Part shown: one piece after another, positions 33,927 to 45,377 of the stretch | How positions within the stretch are numbered: the first letter of the stretch is position 1 | Layout of the letters: every line of letters begins with the position of its first letter | Assembly: GCA_015178975.1 (NCBI GenBank) | Contig: WHVD01000066.1 | Location: 186,001 to 250,000 of the forward strand | DNA: 64,000 bases | Reading direction: 5' to 3' | DNA from: Hysterangium stoloniferum | Lineage: Eukaryota > Basidiomycota > Agaricomycetes > Hysterangiales > Hysterangiaceae | Program-made: the position numbers and the translations under genes | The notes under the pieces: generated by a model | The model's database searches: none | Seen by the model: only the letters and a program-made list of their open reading frames with translations | Told to the model about the DNA's origin: nothing

Positions 33927-34069
33927 GCACCCTCCCTTTATGCCGAAGTCCCAAAGAGGCTCTAGACCTAGATAAGGTTCTTGTCAGCTACGCGCATGTG
34001 TCAAAAGTCATGTCGGTTACATGTATGTGTCAAAGAGTCATGTGATCTGGAAGGTAAGGTTCAAATGCG

Positions 34070-35145
34070 ACGTGCCTATATATAAATTTGAAAAAATAGA
34101 AATTTCTTCTTCTTTATTACCCCCAACATCTATAGCATGGGACCAAAGCCCACGCCACGCAAGCCTATGCCAACCGCCGGGCCCTCCACAGGCAGTTCAT
34201 ACCGGGCGCCACTGTCCACTGCCCAAATCTTGGCGCAGCGGGACGAGCAATGTCATCAGCGAGAAGAGGTGGAGCGAGAAGCCCGGGAGGTTGAGGAGGC
34301 CCTGAATAGGGAATACCAGGCGGCTGTGGCCGTGGAGGAAGAGGCTGTGAGGCAGAAGCAGAGGGAGGAGGAGGAGGAGGAGGCTGCGGAGAAGGCCAGG
34401 GTGGCCGCAGAGAAAGCCCGGGTGGCCGCAGAGAGCCGTTGTTGTTGCAGGAAAGGTAAGTCCCATAATTCAACTTGTCATTTTTTTTTTGACTTGGCGT
34501 TTTCAGCACAAGGTAGGGGAAGTCGAGTCCGAGTCCGAGGGGGAGCCAGAAAGCCCCAACAAAGTGAGTCTCAGGTCCGTGGGTATACTGTGGAGCTAAC
34601 CATATCAACAGAAAGCAAGGAAGGTGGCGCCAGTCTGCCTACCAGCTCAGAATGACCCACGGTGTTCTGGTTGTAATGACCGGAACGTTGAGTGTAATCG
34701 GAAGTCCGGCTGGGGCCCAGGGTGTTACCAGTGCATGCACCTCAAGGCGAGGTGCTCACTCGTTCACAAGCAGGCCACGGGGTCCGGTAGTACACGGGAG
34801 AATGGTGGGTTGGACAGATACTCTGGTCTGGAAGAAGTCTTGGGACAGATCGCTGAGGGTATTGAAGCCCAGAATGAGTTTCTCCAGAAGAGCAACAAAG
34901 TCAGCGTCGTCATGGCGAACAATCTCCACGCAATCCGCGGGGATCACTTCAAATTCCTGATGGAGTATGCTGGCTTTGTATATGAGAAGCCAGAGGACGG
35001 GAGTTCCGAGGAGGCCAGTTCAGATGAGGAGGAGGTGCCCACGGAGGTCACAGAGCTACCTGAGGAGATGAATGAGGCGGGAAAGGCTGAGGCAGAAAAA
35101 GAGACAGGGAAAAAAGATAGCCCCATCATTGTAGATGAAGAATAG
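34070..35145 (+). CDS. Antisense accessory gene of the chromovirus, copy 1 (Zn2Cys6-like)
   Basis: Plus strand, convergent with pol. It has its own promoter-like CTATATATAAATTTG (about 34076-34090), a start ATG at 34137 (MGPKPTPRKPMPTAGPSTG), a charged coiled-coil region to about 34450, at least one clear intron (GTAAGT donor at 34455, TTTTCAG acceptor at about 34506) and probably a second (GTGAGT at about 34563 to CAACAG). The last exon (to stop at 35143) has six cysteines at about 34660-34755, spaced C-x2-C-x6-C-x9-C-x2-C-x6-C (opening CSGCNDRNVEC), then a helix (VLGQIAEGIEAQNEFLQKSN) and an acidic tail. The spacing is that of fungal Zn(II)2Cys6 clusters. Function unknown; a regulatory or nucleic-acid-binding role is inference. 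Confidence 0.7.
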
Positions 35146-38100
35146 AAAATAAAACTTAATAATAATTGAACATAAAAGTAAAGCATGAAAAACATACAAA
35201 TAAAAGTCAAAGCCAAAGTCCGCAGAGAGTCCGCTTAAAGACTTGACAAGACATGTCAGAACCTGTAAAAGCAAAGAGAGACATAGGGCGACAGGGAATA
35301 ATGAAAATGAGTCCAAATGTAACATGGGATCCACGGAGTGTGGTCAGAGAGACGATAATGGTCCAGGTTTGAGTGGGTAAGCTGTATGAAAGTCAGTAAT
35401 GATTTCCGTGGCATTACCGAGTTCCATGGCCAAAATCCATGAGGTCTCTTCATCGGTGCCCTCGTAACCCGCCCACTTGACCAAGTAAAGCAGTTTACAA
35501 GTGCGCCAATGCTTGTCAATTTTTGAATCTAAAATCTGTGAGATTTCAAACTCGGGTTCTCTGTCAATGATGACAGGAGGAGGCGGAGATTGCACACGAT
35601 CCGGGATAGTGTTAGCAGTACAAGGTTCTAACATAGAAACATGAAATACCGGGTGTACTGCGCGCATGCTATCCGGAAGCCATAGAGTCTAAGAAACTGA
35701 ACCTACTTGTGCGATAATTTCAAATGGACCTAAATATTTTTCAGCAAGCTTTTTTGATGGACAAGTAGTCTGGAAGAATTGAGCTTTGACATAAACACGG
35801 TTGCCAATCTTGAAGTTGGGTGGTGGGATCCAGTGTTTGTCCGCTGAATGTTGATATTGCTCTTGGGCGGACAATATTGCAGTCTGGAGTTCCTCATGGA
35901 GCTCATGGAGGTCTGTGGTGAACTCTTGAGCGCGAACAGAGGCAAGATTTCATTCTGGATGTACTGTAATATTTGGATTATATCCTTTATTTGCAAAGAA
36001 CAGGGAAACGCCAGTAGTGGCTGAAGGTGCATTGTTGTAAGCAAACTCTGCAAGTGGTAACAAGGATTTCCAATTGTCCTGTTGATAATTGCAATATACA
36101 CGGAGGTATTCAGGCCTGCCGGTGGGTCAAAAGTTTTGTGGTAGAAAAGTATTCCAGGTTTTTGTGATCTGTTACAATGTCAATAGGAGCTCCTGAACCT
36201 TCCAAATAGTGTCGCCACGCTTTGAAAGCTGAAAAGATTGCCAGAAGTTCTTTATCATGAACATCATAGTTGAGCTCTGCTCCGGTAAAAGTCTGGGACA
36301 GAAAAGCCACGGGGTGGACTTCTCTGTCGGAGTCCTAGATAGACAGAATGGCTCCAAGTGCATAGTCGGAGGCGTCCGTTTCAACAATGAGTGGGAAGTC
36401 CAGTTTCCAATGCGACAGAATAGGAGCTGTAGAAAAAGAATTTTTTAAAAGATTGAAAGCTTTTTGACACTTATCATTAAAATTCCATGGAGTACCCTTA
36501 TGCGTAAGACGGGTAAGGGGTACCGTGATGTCGGAATATCCACGGATAAAACGTCTGTAAAAATTGGCAAAGCCGAGGAATGATTGTATATCTTTAACTT
36601 TTCGGGGTTTGGGCCAATCTTTGATGACTTGCACTTTAGTTTCATCCATGCGGAGTCCATCGGGTCCCATCATGAAACCTAGGTATTCCACGGAGTCCAT
36701 GTCAAAAGTACATTTTTTACCATTTACAAATAAACCATGTTGTCTGAGCCTCCGGAGAACTTCACAGACTTGTTTGTCATGTTCCACGGGATTCTCGGAG
36801 TAGATAAGAATGTCATCCAAGTAAACAATGATGCATACATCAAGCATGTCGGAGAAAATGTCATTGATAAAATGCTGAAAAACAGACGGAGCATTGGTGA
36901 GTCCAAAGGGGATGACCAACCACTCGAAGGCCCCATAACAGGTTCTAAAAGTGGTTTTCCATTCGTCGCCCACAGCAATCCAGACCAAATGATAGGTGTG
37001 TTTGAGATCAATTTTGGTATAAATCCGGGCATTCCGCGGAGCATCGAGCAGGTCAGATATAAGTGGGAGTGGATATTTATCCTTCTTGGTGACAGCATTG
37101 AGTCCTCTAAAATCAACACATAGTCGAAGGGATCCATCCTTTTTTCTGACAAACAGAACAGGTGCTCCAAAAGGAGACTTTGAGGGTCGGATAAAACCTA
37201 TGGACAAATGTTCATCCAGGAAATCGCAGATTGCGGATAGTTCTGTGGACGAGAGCGGGTAAATATGTCCTAGGAGTGGCTGGGCGCCATCTTCAAGATT
37301 GATTTTTAGGTCGTATTCTCTGTGAGGCGGAAGCCGGTCAGCTTTTCGCTTGCTGAAAACATCTGCGAAGTCATGATATTTCTCCGGGACGCCTTCTAGG
37401 TCAGCGGCTTGCTCAGATTCAGATACCGGGGTTGAAAAACGTCCAGTTGCTTCATCAATTTTTAAGTTGATAGTGAACGCCTGGGAACCATCCATTTTTG
37501 AAGCCCTAATAAAAGCTGCAGCATTAATCAGAGAAATGGAGAGAGGTGCTGTGGGTTCCGGGGAAGCTATTGGTGCCGTAGGGATCACAGGAGTCCTTGA
37601 GACTGCAGGTGCCGGGAAGGCCATGGGTGCCGTGGAGGCCGAGACAGGCGCAGTTTTCTCAGCTGCCGTGGGAGTCCAGAATGTTATACTGTTAGCTATC
37701 CAGTCAATCAACAGATTGTAGTGGGTAAGCCAGTTATGTCCTAGGACCACCGAGCAACTTGAGTCTAACTGGGTCACATAGAAAGTGACCAATTGAGATA
37801 TTCCACAAGGGAAACTGATGGGTAAATCACAAGCTTGGGTAACAACCAAATTACTTGTGCCATTGAAGAGGTGGAGACCGACGGGATTTATTGAATAAGT
37901 TGACAAAGAATTTTTTTTGCGTGAATTTTGTATCTAAAAAACAATGAGTCGAGCCGGAATCTATAAGAGCTGAAAAAACGAGTTTCGGGATCATATTAGA
38001 CATAAGTTTAACAAAAAATGAATCAGAATGTGAAAGAGCGGATGCATTGAGGTGAGTAAACTCTTGAATGTGCGGAGAGGCAACGCAACCCCCAACCCGT

Positions 38101-39429
38101 GCGGAGTCCACGGGGTTGCTTACTCTTTTTTCAAATCGGCAGCCAGTTTGTCCTTCGACGGGGTTTCCGTGGAGGCTTTGGTTGATTGACCCTTTGAAGA
38201 GTTTGCTTTTGCCAGTGGACATTCCGGGACTCGATGACCGGGTTTCCCGCACAAGAGACAGAGGTTGTTGTCCATACGACATTGTCTTTCCTGTGGAGTC
38301 AATTTGCCATTGGGTCCGAGTTTGCCTGAGAGGTTGGGTTTTCCGGCTTGCTTGCCAGACTTGACCCTTGTTATTGTCCTTATTGTCCTTATTGTTGTTG
38401 TTGTTTGAAGACTTTTTATCATTCTTCTTGTCTGATTGCGTGGAGTTCTGGTTGCTGGTTGATGAATTATTGTTGTTGTTTTTATTGGCCATGGACTTGT
38501 TCACTTTGTCCACGGAGGTCTCGCGGGCAACTTCTGCGCGACGTTCCCAATAACGTGCATCCGTGTTTTGAGCTTTGAGGCACATACAGGACAGGGTTTT
38601 TGGCTTGGCATCTTCTCCTTTTGAGACTTCGTCTTTAAGGCAGGACGGCAGACCGGCGTAGAATTGGTGGCGGAGAGCGGGATCGCCCCACTGACAGCAA
38701 GCTGCAAGATTATTGAATTGGACGATGTAGTCCGTGATGCGCTGCATGTTCTTCATACAAAGATTTGTGAGACTATTCTCGGCTTCTCCTGTCGGGTCAT
38801 ATGGGCCGAAGTTGGTTTCAAGCTCCTCAACAAAAGCTTCCCAATTTTCGAGCCAGAGCAGCTCTTCCTCGGAAATCCCGCTAAAAGCCAGTTCGAACCA
38901 TTTCAATGTGGATCCCAACAAATATGACAGTGCATAGTTGACTTTTCGGGAGTCCATGGAGAATGCAGCAGCACGATCATGGAAATTGAAGTGACATTGC
39001 ATGAGGAAAGTGGAGAGTTTGTTTGGGTTGGAACCCGTGAAGGGTTCCGGAGCATTGACTTTTGACCGTGGAGGTTCTTGTTCCTTTTTCTTTCGTTCTT
39101 CGAGCAGGTGCATCATGAATTTATCTATAGTACCTGCTAAAAACTCAGTAGTAGGATCCCTCGCGTGCGGTCGTTCAATAGGCGGAGAATTTTCAGGAGG
39201 AATTTCAACACCTTTGCCCTTGTCAGGGGCCACGGATTCATCCTCGTGCTCGGATTCGTCCTGGTTTTCCAGGACTTCTTCGATACAGGCTTCTTCCATG
39301 GGTTCCGACTGGTTCACAAGTGTCTGACTGGTATACAGAGTTAACGGGGAATGAAGAGTCAATGGTCCAGGTAATGATGACTGTGTGCGTGTACTTCTTC
39401 TTGGTGGCATAATGCAAACAATCTGCGAG

Positions 39430-39446
39430 TATTAGTCAGAAAATAC
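39430..39446 (-). promoter_or_regulatory. Primer-binding site, apparently self-primed
   Basis: Directly behind the 5' LTR (minus strand) lies ATTTTCTGACT (39444-39434). Its complement AGTCAGAAAAT occurs inside the LTR (39813-39803), 38 nt downstream of the start of the TATATAAA box (39851-39844), i.e. where transcription should begin. This is the geometry of Tf1/sushi-type self-priming, where the transcript 5' end folds back on the PBS. No TGG (tRNA-CCA) start is present. Confidence 0.65.
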
Positions 39447-40313
39447 TGTTAGGATACACACACAGGCCAGGTTTCCAGAGAAACCCACAGGATATCCAGT
39501 AGGACTTGGCTTCAGCTTATAGGCTGTGCCCTCACTAGATCGTGTTGTCCAATTTTGAACAGGCGGACAGGGATCCCAGGGAGTCTGGGCGGGGTTTGTG
39601 GGTCGTAGGTCGTAGGTCGGAGGTCGGAGGTCGGAGGTCGTGGGTCGGAGGTCGTGGGTCAGAGGTCGTGGGTCGTGAGTCGAGTTGGTCGAGAGAGGTA
39701 GATGTGCCAGAGCCCGTGGGCTCCGACTAGTGCGAGCGATGTGAATCAAGCAAGGGTTTAGAACGGAAAATGTTATTAGATTACTGGGGGGAATCTAAGC
39801 TAATTTTCTGACTGGATTGTACTGTATGTACAACATCTGCCAGTTTATATAGACCGTGGAATGCATGACATACCAAATCCAGTAATGATGAAACGAAACT
39901 AACAAAACATAAAACGGGAATAGTAAACACCAAGTTTGGTGTTAGGAACAGGACCGAACGGAGCGGAGTCTGAATCGTGACAAAGCATAACCCATAATGG
40001 GAGATGGAGCGGGAGCGGAGTCCTAAATCGTGACAGGTCATTTGACTAAAACGGGAACAGGGCTCGATTAGAGTGGTGATGGGATTCTAAGTGGGATCTG
40101 GTGACTGATGCGTGGGACGAAGATGGACATAGACGGAGACGGAGTCTGGGGGAAGTCCGGTGACTGATATGTGTCGTAATGAGGTCAAACGTAACGAGTC
40201 TTGATGTAATGGAGTCTAGGCGGGAAATCCTATAAACAGACAATTGGTGCTTGTAGTGCGTGGGGGCATACGGGTTAGTGCCCAGAGTTTGGCGGGATTG
40301 TCTGGTCATAACA
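39447..40313 (-). repeat. 5' LTR of the chromovirus
   Basis: TGTTAGGATACAC to GGTCATAACA, 867 bp. Apart from the insertion and tandem expansion it is very close to the 3' LTR, with differences mostly C/T and G/A. Confidence 0.95.
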
Positions 40314-40318
40314 CATAC

Positions 40319-40858
40319 TCTAACAGACTCCACCCAGACAACCTGTCAGCTCTCTAACTGAGCTCCATTCCCATTATGGTCAGCTGACCTGTCATGTTTT
40401 GGACCCCACTCCCATTCCATTCTATTCCTAACATCTAGTTTGGTGTTTATTACTCTCATTTCATGATTACCTGTTTTGTCTTTAATTACTACCAGATTTG
40501 GTATTGCATACATTCCACAGTCTATATATCCTAGCAATGTTTGTACCTACAATCTGGTCAGAAAATCAATCTAGTTCTCCCCCAATAACTTAGCATATAT
40601 CCCACTCAATTACCATCTCTCATCTTTGAATCACAATGCTATCGACCTCATTGGAGCCCACAGGCTTTCCAACCAACCTCCTGACCTATTGCCTATCAAC
40701 CTAATGACTACACCCAGACACCCTGGGTTTTCCATCCACCCATTTGAAATTGGACATCATGATCTCATGAGAATGCAGCCTATAAGCTGAAGCCAAGTCC
40801 TACTGGATTATCCATGGGTTTCTCCAGAAACCCTTTGTGAGCCTGCACATCCCTTAAC
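40319..40858 (+). mobile_element. LTR-A fragment, plus-oriented
   Basis: 5'-truncated LTR-A ending CATCCCTTAACA, abutting the target duplication of the chromovirus. It is old (CpG-depleted). The sequence to 41080 is the same copia piece as at 29139-29365. Confidence 0.75.
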
Positions 40859-41081
40859 ATATAAGGAGTCAACGACTGTCACATATATACTAAGAAAGAA
40901 CAATAGGTAATGTTTAACAAAAGAGATGTGGAACAAAGAAAGTGTGGAACAAAGGGGACAATAAAATACATGCCACATTTCAGTACCTTATATGTGCATG
41001 TGGTCCCTTTGTGATTTCAACCCTGCATGTTTTATTCTTCCAAATATAGCAAGGGGGAGTTTTACGTTGTTATCCAACATA

Positions 41082-42687
41082 CAGTGGGTCAAAAAACTGC
41101 CCCAATATTTGTGCATTTAAGAAAGATTGATATTGTGTGAAGGAATGACATTAGCAAAAATTCTGAAAAATTCACATGATATACTAGAACATGTTGGCTA
41201 TCTACCAACTTAGGAAATCATGTGATTCCAATCAAAACTCATTGCTCAATAAATCAAACAAAATAATCACTCATTGGGGCAGTTTTTTGACCCTCTATTA
41301 TTTTCTCTGATTTTCAATGTTACACATCAGTATAAGGTAAGAGTGGGTCATGTGAATCATCAACATGTCATGTGACCTTATTTGTATCAATTTGGCATGT
41401 TGAACTTTGTTCATTCATCTCCTTGACTCCTTACCACCACTATGAAATCCATCTCTGCTGAAAAGCATTCTTCTGTTGTTTCTCTCCTCAATGAGGGGTA
41501 TTCCCATCATCAAATTCAAGCTAGGACTGGCATGGGGAAGGGTACTATTGGCAGGATCAGTAGGGAGGTAGAAGAGGATAAGGAAAATCATCCTGGTGGC
41601 TGTCCTTCCAAGCTTTCCCCTTATGATAAACAGTCAATTATCCATCAAATCAGCTCTGGGAAGCTTGACAATGCTGTCCAAGCCACCCAATTCATAAATT
41701 CCATCATATCTACCTCTGTCACTCCTCAGGCTGTTAGGAATGTGTTGAAGGAAGCTGGCTTTAGGTCAGCAACAAGGAAGAAAGTCCCTATGCTCAAGGG
41801 GTCTCATTGTCAGCAACATCTAAAGTTTGCCCAATACCATGAAAATTGGACTATAGAGGACTGGAGAGGGTGTTGTGGACTGATGAGACAAAAATCAATA
41901 GGATTGGGTCAAATGGGAAGGTATATGTTTGGAAGCAACAAGGGGAACCAGTATCAGACAGGACCACCACACCAACTGTCAAACATGGAGGGGGGAATAA
42001 CTTGGGGGTTTGGGGGTGTATGGGCTGGAATGGGGTGGGGAAGCTGATAGAGGGTCAGGGGAACATGGATGCAGTGCAGTATTGTGAGATTTTGGAGGAG
42101 GTAGTGGAGGAGAGCATTGAAAGTTTGGAGATGGCTGAGGATAAGTGGTACTTCCAACAGGACAATGATCCAAAACATACCTCAAAAAAGGCAGACCAGT
42201 GGTTTTCTGACAATAACATCATTACCATGAAGTGGCCTGCCCAATCCCCTGATCTAAATCCCATTGAACACCTCTGGCAACACCTCAAGGCCAAACTCCA
42301 ACAGTATGACATACAATCCAAAGGAGTACATGAATTATGGGACAGGGTGGCAAAGGAGTGGACTGAATTACCACCAGAGACATGCCAGAAGCTAATAGAA
42401 AGCATGCCTAGGAGGATACAGGCAGTTTTAAAAGCAAAGGGGGTCATACAAAGTATTAGATTGTAAAATATTAGAGGGTCAAAAAACTGCCCCAATGAGT
42501 GATTATTTTGTTTGATTTATTGAGCAATGAGTTTGGATTGGAATCATGTGATTTCTTAAGTTGGTAGATAGCCAACATGTTCTAGTATATCATGTGAATT
42601 GTTCAGAATTCTTGCTGATGTCATTCCTTTACACAATATCAATCTTTCTAAAATGCACAAACATTGGGGCAGTTTTTTGACCCACTG
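41082..42687 (+). mobile_element. Tc1/mariner transposon with long inverted ends
   Basis: 1606 bp between TA dinucleotides (41080-41081 and 42688-42689). Ends are CAGTGGGTCAAAAAACTGCC and its inverse. The inverted ends extend about 215 bp each, and the terminal motif (GGGTCAAAAAACTGCCCCAA) recurs at the inner edge of each arm, as in IR/DR-type Tc1 elements. It encodes one transposase. It landed inside a copia LTR start, just behind a purine tract (AAGGGGGAG, 41051-41059). Confidence 0.95.
41442..42466 (+). pseudogene. Tc1-type DDE transposase, one frameshift
   Basis: Cut-and-paste transposase. The N-terminal helix-turn-helix part (MKSISAEKHSSVVSLLNEGY; GKGTIGRISRE) runs in one frame from 41442 to about 41870. 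The catalytic part continues in the next frame from about 41846 to 42466: first Asp in LWTDETK, second in QQDNDPKH, and Glu in SPDLNPIEHLW, with 34 residues between the second Asp and the Glu (DD34E). One missing base near 41866 explains the shift; otherwise it is open to the stop after AVLKAKGVIQSIRL. About 341 residues, the normal family length. The inverted ends are intact, so the copy could be recent though not autonomous as read. Confidence 0.92.
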
Positions 42688-42759
42688 TATGAATGTGACC
42701 CAAAGGATGATGTTGCCACTGCAGGGCCAGAACCACTGGCATTAAGGTATTGAAACAAA

Positions 42760-43259
42760 GGGGAACTAGGTGGAAGACCAGGAAGTCCTTATGTACTTAA
42801 CCAGGGGTCCATTTTTAAAGATATGTGGAGCTTGGCTTCAACTTCTGTGTTGCATCCTTGCGTGAATTGTCTGGGTGCTCTGGTATTTCAGAAACAAACA
42901 AGAAGTATGTTTGAACAAATAATAAACACATACCTGATAACCAGAGGGCCAGAGTCAAAGGTTGAAGATGATTAGAGCCTTAGGCCTGCTGAAGACTGGA
43001 GTATGAGATATTGATAGCAGAGTGGGGTAAGGTAATACCTAAGTCAATATTTAAAAACCCTAATCAGGAAGGTAACTGCTTTGACATACAAGTTTTTGGT
43101 GTAAACCTAGAACCCATGTCATTTAGAAGTTACATTTTGTTATTTTAGACTTTAATAAGTTTATTTGAGTGTTAATATTACTCAAGGAAGAACTAAAACT
43201 AAGGACAATTAAAGTGGTGGACAAGGTATATTTCACCAGGCAACTGTACACTAGATGTA
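42760..43259 (-). mobile_element. LTR-B-like fragment
   Basis: 42825-42900 carries the B-type tail block (GGAGCTTGGCTTCAACTT) and further B-like sequence to about 43090. No ends are preserved. 43090-43259 shows nothing recognisable. Confidence 0.5.
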
Positions 43260-44269
43260 ACAGTTCTCATGTTGATCACCAGTTCGTTCAGTTGAGATGT
43301 GCTGGATGTTCTGCATGAAAGGAGGGTCAGCAACTGTTACAATCCCGTTCAAATCCTCGTCACTCACGTTGCTAAAATGCTTGTTTGGTCGTGCAAGTTG
43401 AATGACGAGTCTGTCATTCACGTGCCAGTGTTTGTGATGGGCTATTAGGACAGTGCTGCACAGGGCGTCGCACTCCCATGCAAGTACTGTGACATGTTTC
43501 CTTTTTCAAAATAACTAGATACTTCATCAATTTTGTATTGGAAATCATAAAAATAAAAGTATATTTGACATTAGATCATACCACTGTGCTTCACTCACTT
43601 CCAGTTATGGAGCCTGCTGTTCTCTCTACGGGTCTGCACCACATGCTGCCTATACAAGCCGGTCAACCCACACTTCATACCTCTTTGGTTTTCCAACCGA
43701 ATGAGGTGATATATGCTGTCTGGACTACGGACGAGACTGACCGACTGTAAGGTTGTAAACTTCAGGAATGTAGGGAGCAGTCTCATGCAGAGATTTTACG
43801 TTCACACGAGCCACTACAGCCCAATGCATCATTCGATATTACGGGATCAGAGTCGTTCTCAGTAATACTGACCATAGCTTTTATCAAACATCATTTGTAT
43901 ACTATCATGAATTTTACGTTTGCGGACTGTTTCGGCCGCCAAAGCGACTGAGCTCGCTGGGACCATAATTAGTCTCAATCTATCTCCATATATTTTAATA
44001 TACTTGAAATTTATTTATTTTCAATTTTTTTGATGCAATGCAGGGGTAAATCCTGAGCTCATTGTCGATGGCAGCGGTGACGACATCGGCAAGTAACGTT
44101 GAGGCGCGTCGGAGCGTTGAAGGGTTGCTGATGTAGTATTGATGGTGACAGCGGTAGGCAGGTTAGATGGAAATCTGCGTGGCCGGCGTTGTCCAGACCC
44201 ATACCTACATGATGAGTTGAAGAATATCTGAATATATGTGTATTGTTGTCAAGGTTTTGGGGCATTTTC
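43260..44269 (+). other. Duplicated block R (inverted partner at 53830-54660)
   Basis: About 1 kb that recurs in reverse complement at 53.83-54.66 kb with scattered substitutions. It contains the 47-codon frame at 43607, a conserved tract near 44050-44220 and, in the other copy, the same order. Together with module P (44270-44680) it makes one arm of a roughly 1.4-kb inverted duplication. Confidence 0.7.
43607..43750 (+). CDS. Small conserved 47-codon frame, copy 1
   Basis: MEPAVLSTGLHHMLPIQAGQ... ending TTDETDRL and a stop. The inverted duplicate at 54326-54469 keeps the same start, stop and length (47 codons), with a handful of replacements. Not recognised. A GTAAGG directly at the stop could be a splice donor, so this may be the first exon of a longer gene. 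No signal peptide or membrane segment is evident. Confidence 0.4.
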   Translation: MEPAVLSTGLHHMLPIQAGQPTLHTSLVFQPNEVIYAVWTTDETDRL

Positions 44270-44680
44270 AAAGTTTTGTACTGTCAAAGTTTTGCAATGC
44301 GACATACGTGTTTTCATATATAGATGTTACTGCCAAAATCCCGAGCATATTGTATGACAATGTATTTTATGTGCTTGAGATTATTATGATATCGTGATGA
44401 TAAACATAAGTTGTTCTTTATTAGACTTCACCTATGCGAACCTCGATGCCTTAACATGATCTCCGATTATACGATTTTTATTTGGGTACTACAAACGGGG
44501 ACTTGGACACATGCCAGCGCAATCTGTAGAGTTGTATGCCAAGAGCGATACTCGATAAAATTATCGAGATAGGTACCTTAACTTCAGTGCCGGCAAAGTC
44601 TGCGAACCAGCAATCATTGAAGGACCTAATTTCGAAAAACCTATAATAATACGGACTTCATCCCATTAGAGTCTCCCCGT
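44270..44680 (+). promoter_or_regulatory. Upstream module P, copy 2
   Basis: Same landmarks as the copy at 24245 (GGTACCTTAACTTCAGTGCC, CCTATAATAATACGGAC). Followed by block S instead of a zinc-finger exon. Confidence 0.6.
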
Positions 44681-45230
44681 GTTCCCCCAACCTTCCTACA
44701 AAAGTCCTTTTGATTCAATTGTCCCTCCCACCGCCTTGAAACCCTCTCCCTTTGCTACCTTCCTGAAGTTTTGCCATCCATTATGGCATCGATTCCGTAT
44801 GCCCTCTTCTCCTTCCATTTCTCTCTCTAGCAAACTGAAATATAAACATAGTATCGTCAATAACCTCCCCTCCGGCGATCCCCCCATCGGCGGCAATGTC
44901 CAAAACCAATCAAGCCGCAACGACCGCAGCCCCTCAACCCACAACCCCCACAATCCCCAACCACAACAGAGGCCGGCCAAAAGATGGCCGCTACAGCCAC
45001 CGCTCCTCCACCTATGTATTAATGTTGATGCACTGTGCGCTACAATTTTGCTGCATATATCACCCTCTTCTGCTGATAGGCGACATTCACAGGTTGAGAG
45101 GGCGCGGGCGGATGCGCTTAGCTAGTTATGATGTCAGTGATTATGTCGCTCGTGCTTATGAAGTTATATTGAGTTATCATTGTACACGGAGTCCGAAGGA
45201 CTCTGGAGAGGGGTGGTGAGCGAAATACGA
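44681..45230 (+). other. Duplicated block S, copy 1
   Basis: Unrecognised GC-rich block, also at 47978-48440 and partly inverted at 48445-48590. It carries open proline-rich frames (for example GDPPIGGNV and PQPTTPTIPNHN) and an intron-like interval beginning GTATTAATG and ending CTGATAG at about 45018-45081. Frames are not the same in the two copies, so coding status is open. Confidence 0.4.
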
Positions 45231-45234
45231 GTCA

Positions 45235-45374
45235 AATACGAGTCATCTATAAAGAATTACCCCGGAATTATCCCATTCGTGAATAAGAATAAGACGTATA
45301 TGTCGTTTCAATTCGTCGTTACGAGCGAATCTCGAGTTGCAGTCAGTGTACGGACATGCAAAAGGTCCTTCCCA
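45235..45374 (-). pseudogene. CreA/Mig1-like zinc-finger exon 2 fragment
   Basis: On the minus strand the finger-2 exon of the short zinc-finger gene is present in part (region of [16 protein letters not shown]), closely like 59968-60099. A foldback element cuts it at 45378. Confidence 0.7.
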
Positions 45375-45377
45375 GTT

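Larger units (their letters stand above)
31735..40313 (-). mobile_element. Complete-length Ty3/gypsy chromovirus (broken)
   Basis: Perfect catac duplication (31730-31734 and 40314-40318). Parts on the minus strand: 5' LTR 40313-39447; primer site 39446-39430; gag from 39410 with a CCHC knuckle (CLLCGKPGHRVPEC, about 38240); protease to RT/RNase H about 37906-36110 with IVYLDDILIYSEN near 36800; integrase remnant about 36101-35730; chromodomain about 35600-35400 (LVKWAGYEGTDEETSW); 3' LTR 33926-31735. A plus-strand gene lies between chromodomain and 3' LTR, and a 1.26-kb insertion sits in the 3' LTR. gag-pol is broken in several places. Full CpG in most parts suggests a fairly young copy. Confidence 0.95.
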
